DNA of 64,000 bases from Parapristionchus giblindavisi. Taxonomy: Eukaryota > Nematoda > Chromadorea > Rhabditida > Diplogasteridae. Shown one piece after another: positions 54,944 through 64,000 of the stretch. Positions within the stretch are counted from its first letter, which is position 1; each line of letters starts with the position of its first letter. The stretch covers positions 682,001 through 746,000 of the forward strand of contig CALSFV010000026.1 of assembly GCA_943737045.1 (NCBI GenBank). Reading direction: 5' to 3'. A model generated the notes under the pieces. That model worked only from the letters and a program-made list of their open reading frames with translations, searched no databases and had not been told where the DNA came from. Position numbers and translations under genes: made by a program.

Positions 54944-55591
54944 TGTTATGGGGTCCGCCCAACCCTAATCATCTGTAAATTATGTTTACTTATCGCTATT
55001 TATCACGTTATATATTCATTTCAATTTCACTTCATTATATTTATTGAGTCCAGTGTTACCGTAGTTACCTTTCTGCTTTTTCTTCGGTCCGACTTCCGTT
55101 CTTTACCATTTATGGTGTAACTTACCTTCTGCTTTTTCCTAAGACTTCCCCTTTTCTGATTTCGTAATTTTCTTGTTCAGTTCTTGTTGCCACGCTCGTT
55201 GTGAGACGTGACGTAATTTAGCTCTCTCCTTTTCTTTGGCATTTACGTTAGGATTCGTTGTTTATTGTGCGACTGTAGATAAATCACCTTTGTTGATCAA
55301 CAGTGATCATTTGCGTTACATTCTAAGGGTAGTTTCTCTTGAATACACTTGATCCAATTTGTCTTCGTTTCCTTTTCGTGACCACTACTTTGGTGTAGTG
55401 AGATTTTCGTGTCCACTACTTTGGTGTAGTGAGATCAGCGTCACTTTGGTGTGACTGAAGCTGATAGAGTTGCTTTGGTGCGACTAGAACGTGAAGCTCC
55501 CTCTTAACTCTCATTTGAAAGAGCTGAAATCGCACCAAAAGGGCGGGAATTTAGCTATCTTTATCTGTTAGTAAGAGTGGATAACTTTACA
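54944..55591 (+). repeat. 5' LTR
   Basis: Starts TGTTATGGGGTCCGCCC and ends AACTTTACA. The 3' part holds four hairpins with a shared loop (see 55383-55540). Confidence 0.9.
55383..55540 (+). promoter_or_regulatory. four hairpins with identical TTTGGT loops and a downstream complement
   Basis: Hairpins at 55383-55400 and 55414-55431 (CACTAC/GTAGTG stems), 55440-55455 (GTCAC/GTGAC) and 55469-55484 (GTTGC/GCGAC with one G-U pair) all close the loop TTTGGT. ACCAAA, the exact complement of the loop, is at 55534-55539. The stems differ in sequence but still pair, which suggests RNA structure. The 3' LTR has the same array at 60171-60328. Confidence 0.7.
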
Positions 55592-55608
55592 TGGGGGCTG
55601 AGCCGGCC
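55592..55608 (+). other. putative primer-binding site
   Basis: TGGGGGCTGAGCCGGCC starts at the base after the LTR; a tRNA 3' end would be its complement, beginning with TGG. The tRNA species was not identified. Confidence 0.5.
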
Positions 55609-55790
55609 TTGAACTGAGAGAGACTTATTACTGATCGTATTTCGCGAGCGAATTGGGTGATTCTCGTGTCGTTTAGCGTGATTTTCGTGGTGATAATTGC
55701 GTGATTCCGTGTCGTGGTGACTATTGCATCATCATTATTAATTGAGACGAGTAATTGATTGATTGCCTCACTGCAGATTCATCGGGAGTG

Positions 55791-58700
55791 ATGAATAACT
55801 CTGAAATGAATGAAGAATTTCTTCTTGGAGATGAAGAAGAACGTGGGGCGGGAATGAGCTACGACGATGAACAAAACCTCAACATCAACGATGTCATCAC
55901 CAACGATGAAACGGCGCCGGGGGGGAACGAAGCTATTCTTCCGCCCGCTGCCATAGTAACTGAGGTGATCGAAGGAGCAAGACAACCAGTAGCAGCTCCT
56001 CCAAAGGTACAAGATCGTTATATTCGTACGAGATCTAACTCTAGAAATAAGAGAGAGAATATGAATGATCCTGAACTGTTTCTGAGACGATTGCGAGAGA
56101 AGTTGAGCGATCTCGTAAACAATCTTGTGACTAGAGAAGTGAACAAAGGTGGTTCTAAACTAGCTGTGAAAGAGCTCGAGAAGGTCTGGAATGATGGAAT
56201 GAAAGAAGTCGACGAAGAGTTGGTGGAAATGAATAGTTTTCTTGTCGAACAGAGTAGACAATTGAGAGAGAGAACTGGAGGTGAGGGAGAAGGGCTCACT
56301 CAAATCATTACTGATACGTTAGCAGGAACGAATCTGTTTGACCTGAAAGAATTGAGAGAGAAGTATGATGTTTTGGTGTGCAGTGATTCTAAATGGAGAG
56401 ATATTTATAATACTGTAATCACAGAGAGAAATCGATTTGAAAGGATACTTAAAAGTGCTTTGCATTCAGTGGAACTTAATAGTATGAATGATCTTGTTAG
56501 TCAATTCCTTGAAGCAAGAACTGAATTGCAGGACAGATCGAAGGTCAAGGAGGATGCGGAGGCTATGGAGAGGAAGTTGAGAGAGGCCCAATCGGATCTT
56601 GCTGCCAGAGAAGCTGATCTTCGTACAGCTCGTAAGCAGATAGAAGACATGCAGCAGAGGCTGTTCATTGCTGAACAACGTGAGTACAGATACAATCCTG
56701 AGCATGATCGATTACGTCATAAAGAGACCGAAGTGACGAAAGATCGATTACAGGATCGTTCGGCGAATAAACATCTCGAGAACGAACGATGGAATCAATC
56801 GATACTGGAGTCCCCGGAGCCAAGGCCGCGACGCTTGCATCAACAAGGAGTTCGTGGATCGGAGGAAAGAACAAGTGAGAACAGTTCTTATTCTGATACG
56901 GTTGCGGGGGTAAAGGATGTTGTTAGACAATGTAGTGATGTCCCGAGGGTATCCCTTTCCGAATTACCACTATTAGCTCATTATGATGGTTCACGAGAAA
57001 GATGGGATATATTCAAGGATGGTTTCTTGTTACGATATGGTCGTATGAGTGATCATGATTCGAAGATTCTGTTGAGAGAGTCACTTGTTGGAAAGGCCCG
57101 AAATGAGTACAGGTCGTTGCCGAAAGAGTATGATTGCAAAGGGATAAGAGAATGTCTAGAATGGTTGAGAGATAGGTGTATGGGTGGATCCCAATATGCT
57201 GAACTTGAGTATGAGAGAAAGTTGGGTGCGATCTCAGCGGAAGGTAGAAGTGTTACGGAGGTCAGTGATGACATCGAATACTTCACCATGAAGATGTATG
57301 GAGAGGATAGTGAAAGTCTCGAGAAGAATAGGAGGAAGAAGTTCATGCTCATCTACGATCAACATAAGGAGTATAAAGAACTACTGAAGCTGTTTGATGA
57401 TGGAGGATCCTATGAAGAGCTGAAGAAGGTCATACAGAGATCTGAATACATAGATCGAAGATTGAATGATAATGATAATGGACGTGAATGGAGGAATGGA
57501 GGTTACACGGCTCCACCGAATCGAAGCATGATTACGTGTCGAAATTGTGGTGGCGTTGGCCACATATCAACAGTGTGTACTACTGGAAGATGGAATGGTC
57601 GTCCACCGACATCATGGAATCAGCCATACAATCAGAGTATGTACAGTAATCGACCTGTGGATGAACATCAAGTACGAACAGGTGTGCAGCAAGGAGCATT
57701 CCCGTACAATCATCATGCCCCGAGATTCGAACCTCAGGATGCTCGTTCGCAGCAGCCTCCCACGGATCAGAGAGAGTCGAAGGAAAATGCTCCAAGATTG
57801 TACAATGTCATCTGTACACAAGTGAATGATGTGAGAGAAGTACCTATGCAAGAAGATCAAAGCGTAGTCGAGAATACCTGTAAAGAGAATGAAGAGAAGC
57901 AGGCAGAAGATGAGGTTGAGGATAGTCACTGCAAGTTTATCAAGAGATTCAAGACTGTGCATGGAACTATTGGAGGAGTAAAAGTAGACGCTTGTTTGGA
58001 CACGGGCGCCGAAGTGAATTTGATTGATTTTGATACGGTCAAGGGTATGGCCGGAGTAGTAATTGATGATAGGATTACTGGATTCACTGATGCTCTAGGT
58101 AATCGGGTGAAATTAGTTGGAACAATTTGTGTTGATGTGAATATGGAGAGAGGAAGGCGATGTAAAGTTGGCTTCTTTGTAACTGAGAAGAAGATTCCGT
58201 GCATCCTGTTGGGGCAGAGTGCCTTAGACGCAATGGGAATGGAGTTGATTGTAAAAGATGAAGTAGTTGATATGTGTAGTGGAAATGATGCTGTCGTGCT
58301 AAAGAGTGCACGAAATGATTTGGGAGCGGTTATTGTTGGTGGTGGTTCTCCTGATAAAGGAGAACAGATACTCTTGACTGATGAAGAAGCAGTCGAGGAT
58401 GGTGATACGACTGTGCGTGTTCCAGAGTGTAATGGGACAAACACGGTTATGGTTCGAGGCGATATTAAGGGATTAGATGTTGAAGTGCGCCTTGATGAGG
58501 ATTTCGAGGCGAATATGGTTAATGATACGGCTAAGGATGTGGTAGTAGTGGTCGTAGAGGTTGAGGATTCCGATGTCACTGATGCTCGTGAAGATCAGGT
58601 GAAGATCGTCGGGAATATAGTAGCTGATGTAGAAATGGAAGGGGGTAATCCATTTAATGATGAATCTGCTTGCACGGAGACGAATAGTCCGTGCATTGTG

Positions 58701-59705
58701 TTGGCACAAGGTATTCTGGAGGCAGAAGGAATAGAGTTGAGGGAGAAGGATGAGGATACTGTAGTTGATGAAGTAGTCGATGGAAGTGAAGAGAGTATTA
58801 AGATTGAGGCGGTCGTTTCGAGCTGTGTTATACCTAATGAGATGGATAGTGGAATGGAAAGAGGTATTCTATCTAGGAGAGATGGTATGATTAAGAATGA
58901 GAAGGATATTATTGATGGAGATATTGTTGAAAGAGTGTGTAAAGAGACTGCATCTGTTAAGAGAACTAAGGTTCGATTAAAGGAAGATTGTATGAATATG
59001 AAGGATATGGATGATATTCTTGGAGATATGGTTGAAGGACCTAAAGTTCGATTGAAGGAAGATGGTATGGATAAGAAGGATGAGGATATTATTGATGGAG
59101 ATAGTATTGCGGGAGTTCTAGTGTGTAAGGGAACTGTACCTGTTATGGGACTAGATGATCAATTGAAGGAAGATTGTATATTGCTGGATGATAAGATGGT
59201 TGATAGAGTCAACAATAGTCATCATGATGTGAGAGTGCCTGTGGGTAATGAATCTAAGTCTGTTACGGTATCTGTGGGATATGATTGTGACAGTGTGAAT
59301 AGATGTATCATCAGTGGGTACATAAGTGAGGCTTGTGATGAGGAGATGTCTTGTGGGTTACTGTATAGAGCTATGGTGTTCGAACAGTCGAATTGCAGGA
59401 AGAAGAAGGTCCCGCGAGAACCCGACAAGAGCTTCGCCTCGACATCACGAGAGCCCGTGCTCCTCAGAGGAGGAAGCGTGTCAGTAGTTGCTTCGTTCAA
59501 CGTCATGTTCGTCGTCGTTGTCACCTGCAAAGTCATCTACACCCTTGCCGTCGTCTTCTACACCCGTGCCATAGTTGTCGCCAACTCGTGCCATCGTCGT
59601 CAGTCAACTGCCATCGCCGTCAACGTCGCCACGTTCGTTATCGTTTCACCGCTCGTTTCGCCGTTCGCTGTTCCTTATCCCGTGGAGGTCAAGAAGGACG
59701 CGTGA
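55791..59705 (+). CDS. Gag-protease polyprotein of the LTR retrotransposon
   Basis: 1304 codons from the first ATG (55791) to TGA. The frame is also open upstream to a TTG at 55755. In order: acidic N-terminus; basic and helical region with coiled coils at about residues 220-320; a capsid-like domain (about 385-560; motifs HYDGSRERWDIFKDGF and LEWLRDRCMGGS); one CCHC zinc knuckle (CRNCGGVGHISTVC, residues 583-596) for RNA binding; and a retropepsin-like protease with DTGAEVN (Asp 737), a flap-like segment and the CILLGQSAL motif. A second, diverged protease-like copy follows at about 900-990, with DEDFEAN in place of DTGAEVN. The remaining 300 residues contain further degenerate repeats (VRLKED...). 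No polymerase or integrase motifs. Confidence 0.85.
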   Translation: MNNSEMNEEFLLGDEEERGAGMSYDDEQNLNINDVITNDETAPGGNEAILPPAAIVTEVIEGARQPVAAPPKVQDRYIRTRSNSRNKRENMNDPELFLRRLREKLSDLVNNLVTREVNKGGSKLAVKELEKVWNDGMKEVDEELVEMNSFLVEQSRQLRERTGGEGEGLTQIITDTLAGTNLFDLKELREKYDVLVCSDSKWRDIYNTVITERNRFERILKSALHSVELNSMNDLVSQFLEARTELQDRSKVKEDAEAMERKLREAQSDLAAREADLRTARKQIEDMQQRLFIAEQREYRYNPEHDRLRHKETEVTKDRLQDRSANKHLENERWNQSILESPEPRPRRLHQQGVRGSEERTSENSSYSDTVAGVKDVVRQCSDVPRVSLSELPLLAHYDGSRERWDIFKDGFLLRYGRMSDHDSKILLRESLVGKARNEYRSLPKEYDCKGIRECLEWLRDRCMGGSQYAELEYERKLGAISAEGRSVTEVSDDIEYFTMKMYGEDSESLEKNRRKKFMLIYDQHKEYKELLKLFDDGGSYEELKKVIQRSEYIDRRLNDNDNGREWRNGGYTAPPNRSMITCRNCGGVGHISTVCTTGRWNGRPPTSWNQPYNQSMYSNRPVDEHQVRTGVQQGAFPYNHHAPRFEPQDARSQQPPTDQRESKENAPRLYNVICTQVNDVREVPMQEDQSVVENTCKENEEKQAEDEVEDSHCKFIKRFKTVHGTIGGVKVDACLDTGAEVNLIDFDTVKGMAGVVIDDRITGFTDALGNRVKLVGTICVDVNMERGRRCKVGFFVTEKKIPCILLGQSALDAMGMELIVKDEVVDMCSGNDAVVLKSARNDLGAVIVGGGSPDKGEQILLTDEEAVEDGDTTVRVPECNGTNTVMVRGDIKGLDVEVRLDEDFEANMVNDTAKDVVVVVVEVEDSDVTDAREDQVKIVGNIVADVEMEGGNPFNDESACTETNSPCIVLAQGILEAEGIELREKDEDTVVDEVVDGSEESIKIEAVVSSCVIPNEMDSGMERGILSRRDGMIKNEKDIIDGDIVERVCKETASVKRTKVRLKEDCMNMKDMDDILGDMVEGPKVRLKEDGMDKKDEDIIDGDSIAGVLVCKGTVPVMGLDDQLKEDCILLDDKMVDRVNNSHHDVRVPVGNESKSVTVSVGYDCDSVNRCIISGYISEACDEEMSCGLLYRAMVFEQSNCRKKKVPREPDKSFASTSREPVLLRGGSVSVVASFNVMFVVVVTCKVIYTLAVVFYTRAIVVANSCHRRQSTAIAVNVATFVIVSPLVSPFAVPYPVEVKKDA

Positions 59706-59712
59706 GGACACG

Positions 59713-59731
59713 CTTAAAGAAAAGGAGGGCA
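59713..59731 (+). other. polypurine tract
   Basis: TTAAAGAAAAGGAGGGCA lies immediately before the 3' LTR, in the place where plus-strand DNA synthesis is primed. Confidence 0.7.
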
Positions 59732-60379
59732 TGTTATGGGGTCCGCCCAACCCTAATCATCTGTAAATTATGTTTACTTATCGCTATTTATCACGTTATA
59801 TATTCATTTCAATTTCACTTCATTATATTTATTGAGTCCAGTGTTACCGTAGTTACCTTTCTGCTTTTTCTTCGGTCCGACTTCCGTTCTTTACCATTTA
59901 TGGTGTAACTTACCTTCTGCTTTTTCCTAAGACTTCCCCTTTTCTGATTTCGTAATTTTCTTGTTCAGTTCTTGTTGCCACGCTCGTTGTGAGACGTGAC
60001 GTAATTTAGCTCTCTCCTTTTCTTTGGCATTTACGTTAGGATTCGTTGTTTATTGTGCGACTGTAGATAAATCACCTTTGTTGATCAACAGTGATCATTT
60101 GCGTTACATTCTAAGGGTAGTTTCTCTTGAATACACTTGATCCAATTTGTCTTCGTTTCCTTTTCGTGACCACTACTTTGGTGTAGTGAGATTTTCGTGT
60201 CCACTACTTTGGTGTAGTGAGATCAGCGTCACTTTGGTGTGACTGAAGCTGATAGAGTTGCTTTGGTGCGACTAGAACGTGAAGCTCCCTCTTAACTCTC
60301 ATTTGAAAGAGCTGAAATCGCACCAAAAGGGCGGGAATTTAGCTATCTTTATCTGTTAGTAAGAGTGGATAACTTTACA
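59732..60379 (+). repeat. 3' LTR
   Basis: Same length as the 5' LTR; no differences were noticed on reading. Confidence 0.9.
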
Positions 60380-60383
60380 ACTG

Positions 60384-61412
60384 AAGAAGGAACGTGCCGA
60401 GGATAAGAAGCTGATCTCTGAACTACTCGAAAGACAGGTAACATACATGAAGCAGGCTGATTTGAAGGTATCCCAAGCTCTTGATACTATCAACTATTCG
60501 ATTTCACTCTTAATCCAATCGATTAATACCAATACAGTATCTCCATCTGCTATCAGAGCCGCTACCACATCATGCCTATCAAACGTTGATGTCATAAATG
60601 ATAAGGCTACTCGAGCAGTGCTCATCGGAGTAGAGGAACAAGGCACTGAGGAGCAGACAAAGGTATATGATAATGATCTGCTTGAGAGAATGATACGAGA
60701 GACTAATAATCAATCATTGATAGATCTGATAGGTACGATAACGTGTCATAGACATCCTGCCGTCAAGCGTCCTAACTCCACAAGGGACAGACCCATCAAG
60801 GTGCAATGCCCGTCGAAGGAGATCCGTGATCTCCTTATTACAACTGGTCGTGCTAAGAGGGTTTGTCGCCTCTCAGGCTCGGTTCATTGCTATATCCGCA
60901 ATGATTACACCACTGATCAGCTGGAGCACGACAGATCGCTCAGAAGGGAAGCAGGTGCTCGCAATGCAGCTGCTGGTCAGCTCTTATGGGTAGTCCGAGA
61001 TCTTAAATTAATACAACTACCTAATGCTCGACCTCTTCCTCCTAGATCTCAGGCATCACTCGATAAGAGAAGCAAGACTGAGCACTCTCGACACTCTGGG
61101 ACTCCTGCACCTCAACCTCCCGAACCCGCCGAATCAGACTACCCCAGCATCCTGGAAACATTCAGGATTGCCTTTGAACGCAAGGCTGCACAGTCTGGAG
61201 GAGTAAGCGGTGGTTCTGGAGGGAGTGGTGCTAGAGCCCGTAAGCGGGAAGGAGCCTCTACGGGACGAAGGACGACTAGATCTCAGACAAAAGATCTCGA
61301 ACAACATGGTAACGAGATAGATCGGAACAAGAGCAACATGAGGGATCAGGAACGCTCAACTCCTGATTCCGGTACAGGTACCGATCCCACCCATGACCCT
61401 ATCATAGCATAG
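60384..61412 (+). CDS. LINE ORF1, remaining 342 codons
   Basis: Continues the frame begun at 54890; 60447 is only an internal ATG. Contents: a coiled-coil-like N-terminus (KKERAEDKKLISELLERQ); an RRM-like RNA-binding segment (PIKVQCPSKEIRDLLITTG, then YIRNDYTTDQL and an Arg-rich helix), of the type found in CR1/Jockey ORF1 proteins; and a Pro/Ser/Gly/Arg-rich tail. ORF1 protein binds LINE RNA to form the retrotransposition particle. It ends at TAG 61410-61412, directly followed by ORF2 in the same frame. Confidence 0.75.
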   Translation, partial: KKERAEDKKLISELLERQVTYMKQADLKVSQALDTINYSISLLIQSINTNTVSPSAIRAATTSCLSNVDVINDKATRAVLIGVEEQGTEEQTKVYDNDLLERMIRETNNQSLIDLIGTITCHRHPAVKRPNSTRDRPIKVQCPSKEIRDLLITTGRAKRVCRLSGSVHCYIRNDYTTDQLEHDRSLRREAGARNAAAGQLLWVVRDLKLIQLPNARPLPPRSQASLDKRSKTEHSRHSGTPAPQPPEPAESDYPSILETFRIAFERKAAQSGGVSGGSGGSGARARKREGASTGRRTTRSQTKDLEQHGNEIDRNKSNMRDQERSTPDSGTGTDPTHDPIIA

Positions 61413-64000
61413 GATACTAGTCATTCCGTCCAACATGACTGCCTACCAGTCCTCTCATCTATTACATCTTCAGCTATCTCTCACTCTTTGATCTCCTCTC
61501 ACGATTCCATTCACTGTACGCTTATAAATGCTCGATCCATTGGTTATAAGATTCCTTTAATTGATGATTTTCTAAGAACCTTCAACTACTCCATTGCCGC
61601 CTTCACTGAAACATGGGCTTCCAATTCCACTATCTCTGACTCTATGCTTAGTATGAATAGATTTTCGGTGTATAGACTAGATCGCGACCACCATGGAGGT
61701 GGTATAGCACTGCTTGTTCATAACACCATCCAATCTGCATCTTTATTCGCTCAATCTTTCTCGCCTTTTTGCCAATCAATGGGAGTAAATCTCTATATCA
61801 CAAATAGTCTAATAATTCAAATCTACTTAGTTTACAGAAGCCCATCATGCGATTCACTCCACTTCTCTCAGTGTCTTTCTCATATCTCGGATCTCATCTG
61901 CGCTAATAATCGCCCGTACATAATTTTGGGCGATTTCAATTGTCGAGAAATCGATTGGCAAACAATGAACTGCACTACAGCGCTACCCTTGACTCATCAT
62001 TCACGTATGCTTCTCAGCTTTGCACAGGCCCATTCAATCAATCAAATGGTGCAATCACCTACTAGAGGGACAAGCCTATTAGACTTAGTACTATCATCTG
62101 ACCCATCCATCATCATGAATTGTCGCGTTATCCCACCATTGCCTCATCTCGATCATTCCCTGGTCTCTTTTTCCATTCGTGCTAAAACGGCCAAAGCCCC
62201 TCCAACCAAGATCCCGGACTACAAAAACACAGATTGGAATGCCGTACAATATGCTATCGCTTCTCTTGACTGGTATTCCATATTAAGCCAATGCGACCAA
62301 ACAGCTGACGCACTCTACACCGCCTTTTCCTCTCGCATTACCACTATTATAAATACTTTCATTCCACTACGAAAAGTTTGTAATAATAATAAAGCACTCT
62401 CCCCATCGTCTCTCAATCTCCTACGACGATGCCGAAGATTATATAGAAATAGACATTCTATTGGTATTGGCCCCTTTCTTCGTCTCAACAAACGGTTACG
62501 CAAATCCGTTGCTAAGTCCCGTAGAATACGCGAACGATCACTATTCCGCAATCCTAACTCCAAGAATTTTTTCAAATTTGCCAACGAACGTATCAAGGAT
62601 GGGTCATCTTCAATTGGATCTTTAATGACAAGCAATGGTAATGTTCTTACGTCCGATGTAGATAAGGCGCAAGCCCTAGCCGATTATTTCAACGAGTCTT
62701 TTAACCATACGATATACCCACTTGCCACAAATGCGCCTTCTCATACTAATGAATCCATCGATTTTGCTTATTTCTCTGCCTCTCGAATAGAAAAAATAAT
62801 AAGGAAATTACCAAATAGAATTTCTACCACTCCAGACTTTATTCCGTACTCATTTCTGCGCAGAACAGCAGCCCAAATCTCCATTCCGTTATCTATTCTC
62901 TTTCATCGTTTTCTTCTTTATTCTATGGTCCCTTCCTCCTGGCGCACGGCAATAGTTCGTCCAATATATAAACGAAAGGGAGCAAAGCACTCAATAAGTA
63001 ACTATCGTCCTATTTCATTAACAAGTGCATGTTGTAAGGTTATGGAAAGAATTATATGTCAAGATATCTCGCACTTCCTGAATGAAAATGACTTGTTGAG
63101 TAATTCACAGCATGGTTTTCGTTTGAAACGCTCATGTAATACCTGTCTTCTAACTACTTTCAATCACTGGCACCGCCATCTTGATAGAAAAAGTTATATC
63201 ACATGCGCATATATTGATTTCAGCAAAGCGTTCGATACTATTCCAATAAATCTTCTGGTCCAAAAATGCGAACAATATGGAATACGGGGATGTCTCCTGA
63301 ATTGGATTTCTTCCTTCCTACAATCTCGATCACAATCCGTACAAGTAGATCTTTCCCAATCCCGCCCATACAATACAGTTAGCGGTGTACCACAAGGTAG
63401 CTGCTTAGGCCCCTTGCTTTTCTCTCTTTTCATTAATGAACTACCTTCCCTACTCCCTAGGGGTGCATTTTGTTCTATCTATGCCGATGACATGAAGATT
63501 TACTCCTTTAATGATCCGTCCATTATTCAACACTCACTGAACATTGTACATGAATGGAGCATGAATTTTGGTCTTTGCATGTCCAAAACAAAGTCCGTTG
63601 TCATGCATATTGGCGCCAGCCATCCTGACATTGCTTTATATGTAGACAATGAAGTTCTTCCCGTGGTAGAAGAGTTTACAGATCTTGGTGTAACGTATAA
63701 TAATAAGTTAGAGTTTCATAACCACATTACAAATATCGTCAACAAGGCGAAAGCACGATGCGCATACATTCATAGATCTTTCATGTCTCGCTCTATAAAT
63801 GTTTATGCACGTCTTTTTCAGACTTACGTCTTGCCTGTTCTGGAGTACTGTAGCGAACTATGGAATCCCAATAGTGTCATGCTGAATGATCTAATTGAGT
63901 CCTGTCTGACCTCATATTCCAGGAGAGTCCTTGCGAAGTGCGGCATACCCTACACAAACTACGCCGAGGCACTCAATCTACTCAATCTCCGCTCGCTCAA
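61413..64000 (+). CDS. LINE ORF2: APE endonuclease and reverse transcriptase (runs off window)
   Basis: The frame is open without a stop from the ORF1 TAG to the window end (at least 862 codons). Endonuclease motifs: LINARS (metal-site Asn), FTETW (Glu), VYRSP, ILGDFNC (Asp/Asn) and LDHSLVSF (Asp-His). Reverse transcriptase motifs: NYRPISLT, YIDFSKAFDT (A), SGVPQGSCLGP (B), YADDMK (C; TAT GCC GAT GAC starts at 63480). The endonuclease nicks the target and the RT copies the RNA there. The first in-frame ATG, near 61644, lies inside the endonuclease domain, so normal AUG initiation would not give an intact enzyme. Confidence 0.85.

Larger units (their letters stand above)
54944..60379 (+). mobile_element. 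complete LTR retrotransposon encoding Gag and protease only
   Basis: Two 648-bp LTRs (54944-55591 and 59732-60379; TG...CA ends) with no difference noticed, so a recent insertion. The target duplication is ACTG, or AACTG if the terminal A is shared. TGGGGGCTGAGCCGG directly after the 5' LTR fits a tRNA primer-binding site, and AAAGAAAAGGAGGG before the 3' LTR is a polypurine tract. The 4.1-kb interior has one long ORF and no reverse transcriptase, RNase H or integrase, so the element must depend on another one for these. Confidence 0.9.
54650..64000 (+). mobile_element. LINE (APE-type non-LTR retrotransposon), split by an LTR element
   Basis: A pyrimidine-rich leader (54650-54889), ORF1 in two pieces (54890-54943 and 60384-61412) and ORF2 from 61413 past the window end. 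The split is caused by the LTR retrotransposon at 54944-60379. ORF2 has endonuclease and reverse transcriptase domains. The left limit is approximate and the 3' end lies outside the window. Confidence 0.8.

Noticed and set aside
59393..59908. 171-codon Arg/His-rich frame at the 3' end of the LTR element
   Set aside because: It overlaps the end of the Gag-protease frame and runs into the 3' LTR; likely a compositional shadow.

Overview
The window looks like repeat-rich, AT-rich intergenic and genic DNA from a small metazoan, most likely a nematode. Four things point that way: short introns with TTTCAG-type acceptors; a TTTCTTCAG trans-splice-like acceptor four bases before a start codon (39.1 kb); a histone H2A tail resembling nematode H2A, followed by a histone 3' stem-loop; and many palindromic elements with TTAA, TA or 8-bp target duplications, of a kind known from Caenorhabditis. 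No species can be named from the sequence alone. Splice sites given here were read by eye.

Layout. 0-12.6 kb: minus-strand exons of a degenerate RRM protein and of an unrecognised acidic protein, broken up by MITEs and a 5'-truncated LINE (7.2-9.05 kb). 12.8-15.04 kb: a 2.2-kb TTAA-flanked palindrome. 16.5-19.2 kb: a composite foldback flanked by an 82-bp direct repeat, then a 0.5-kb GA-rich low-complexity tract. 19.8-21.2 and 22.6-24.0 kb: two Tc1/mariner-like palindromes. 24.2-26.0 kb: a second copy of the 2-4 kb locus. 26.2-32.3 kb: a minus-strand mosaic of broken host gene pieces (calnexin, a duplicated RBM19/MRD1-like segment, cytoplasmic dynein heavy chain). 32.5-38.7 kb: MITEs and a foldback with four 97-bp repeats. 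39.1-43.6 kb: the best host gene, 14 exons and 393 codons of coiled-coil protein, whose exon 12 is split by a hAT-like element. 43.76-43.98 kb: the last third of a histone H2A gene with its stem-loop. 45.2-47.9 kb: two 1190-bp hAT-like elements in inverted orientation. 49.6-50.8 kb: a third, related copy. 50.9-53.2 kb: another TTAA palindrome, with a second TTAA element carrying tRNA-like sequence nested in it. 54.6-64.0 kb: a two-ORF LINE whose ORF1 is split by a complete 5.4-kb LTR retrotransposon encoding only Gag and protease; LINE ORF2 (endonuclease plus reverse transcriptase) runs off the window.

The most striking signals are: (1) the inverted hAT-like pair, whose four flanking octamers are exchanged and inverted exactly as expected if the 382 bp between them (octamers included) was flipped by recombination between the copies; (2) an exon that returns to frame if a 990-bp hAT-like insert and one target duplicate are removed; (3) four hairpins in the LTR sharing the loop TTTGGT, with an ACCAAA complement 50 nt downstream; (4) a Gag-protease-only LTR element with a tandem, catalytically dead protease copy; (5) LINE ORF1 and ORF2 in the same frame, separated only by TAG.
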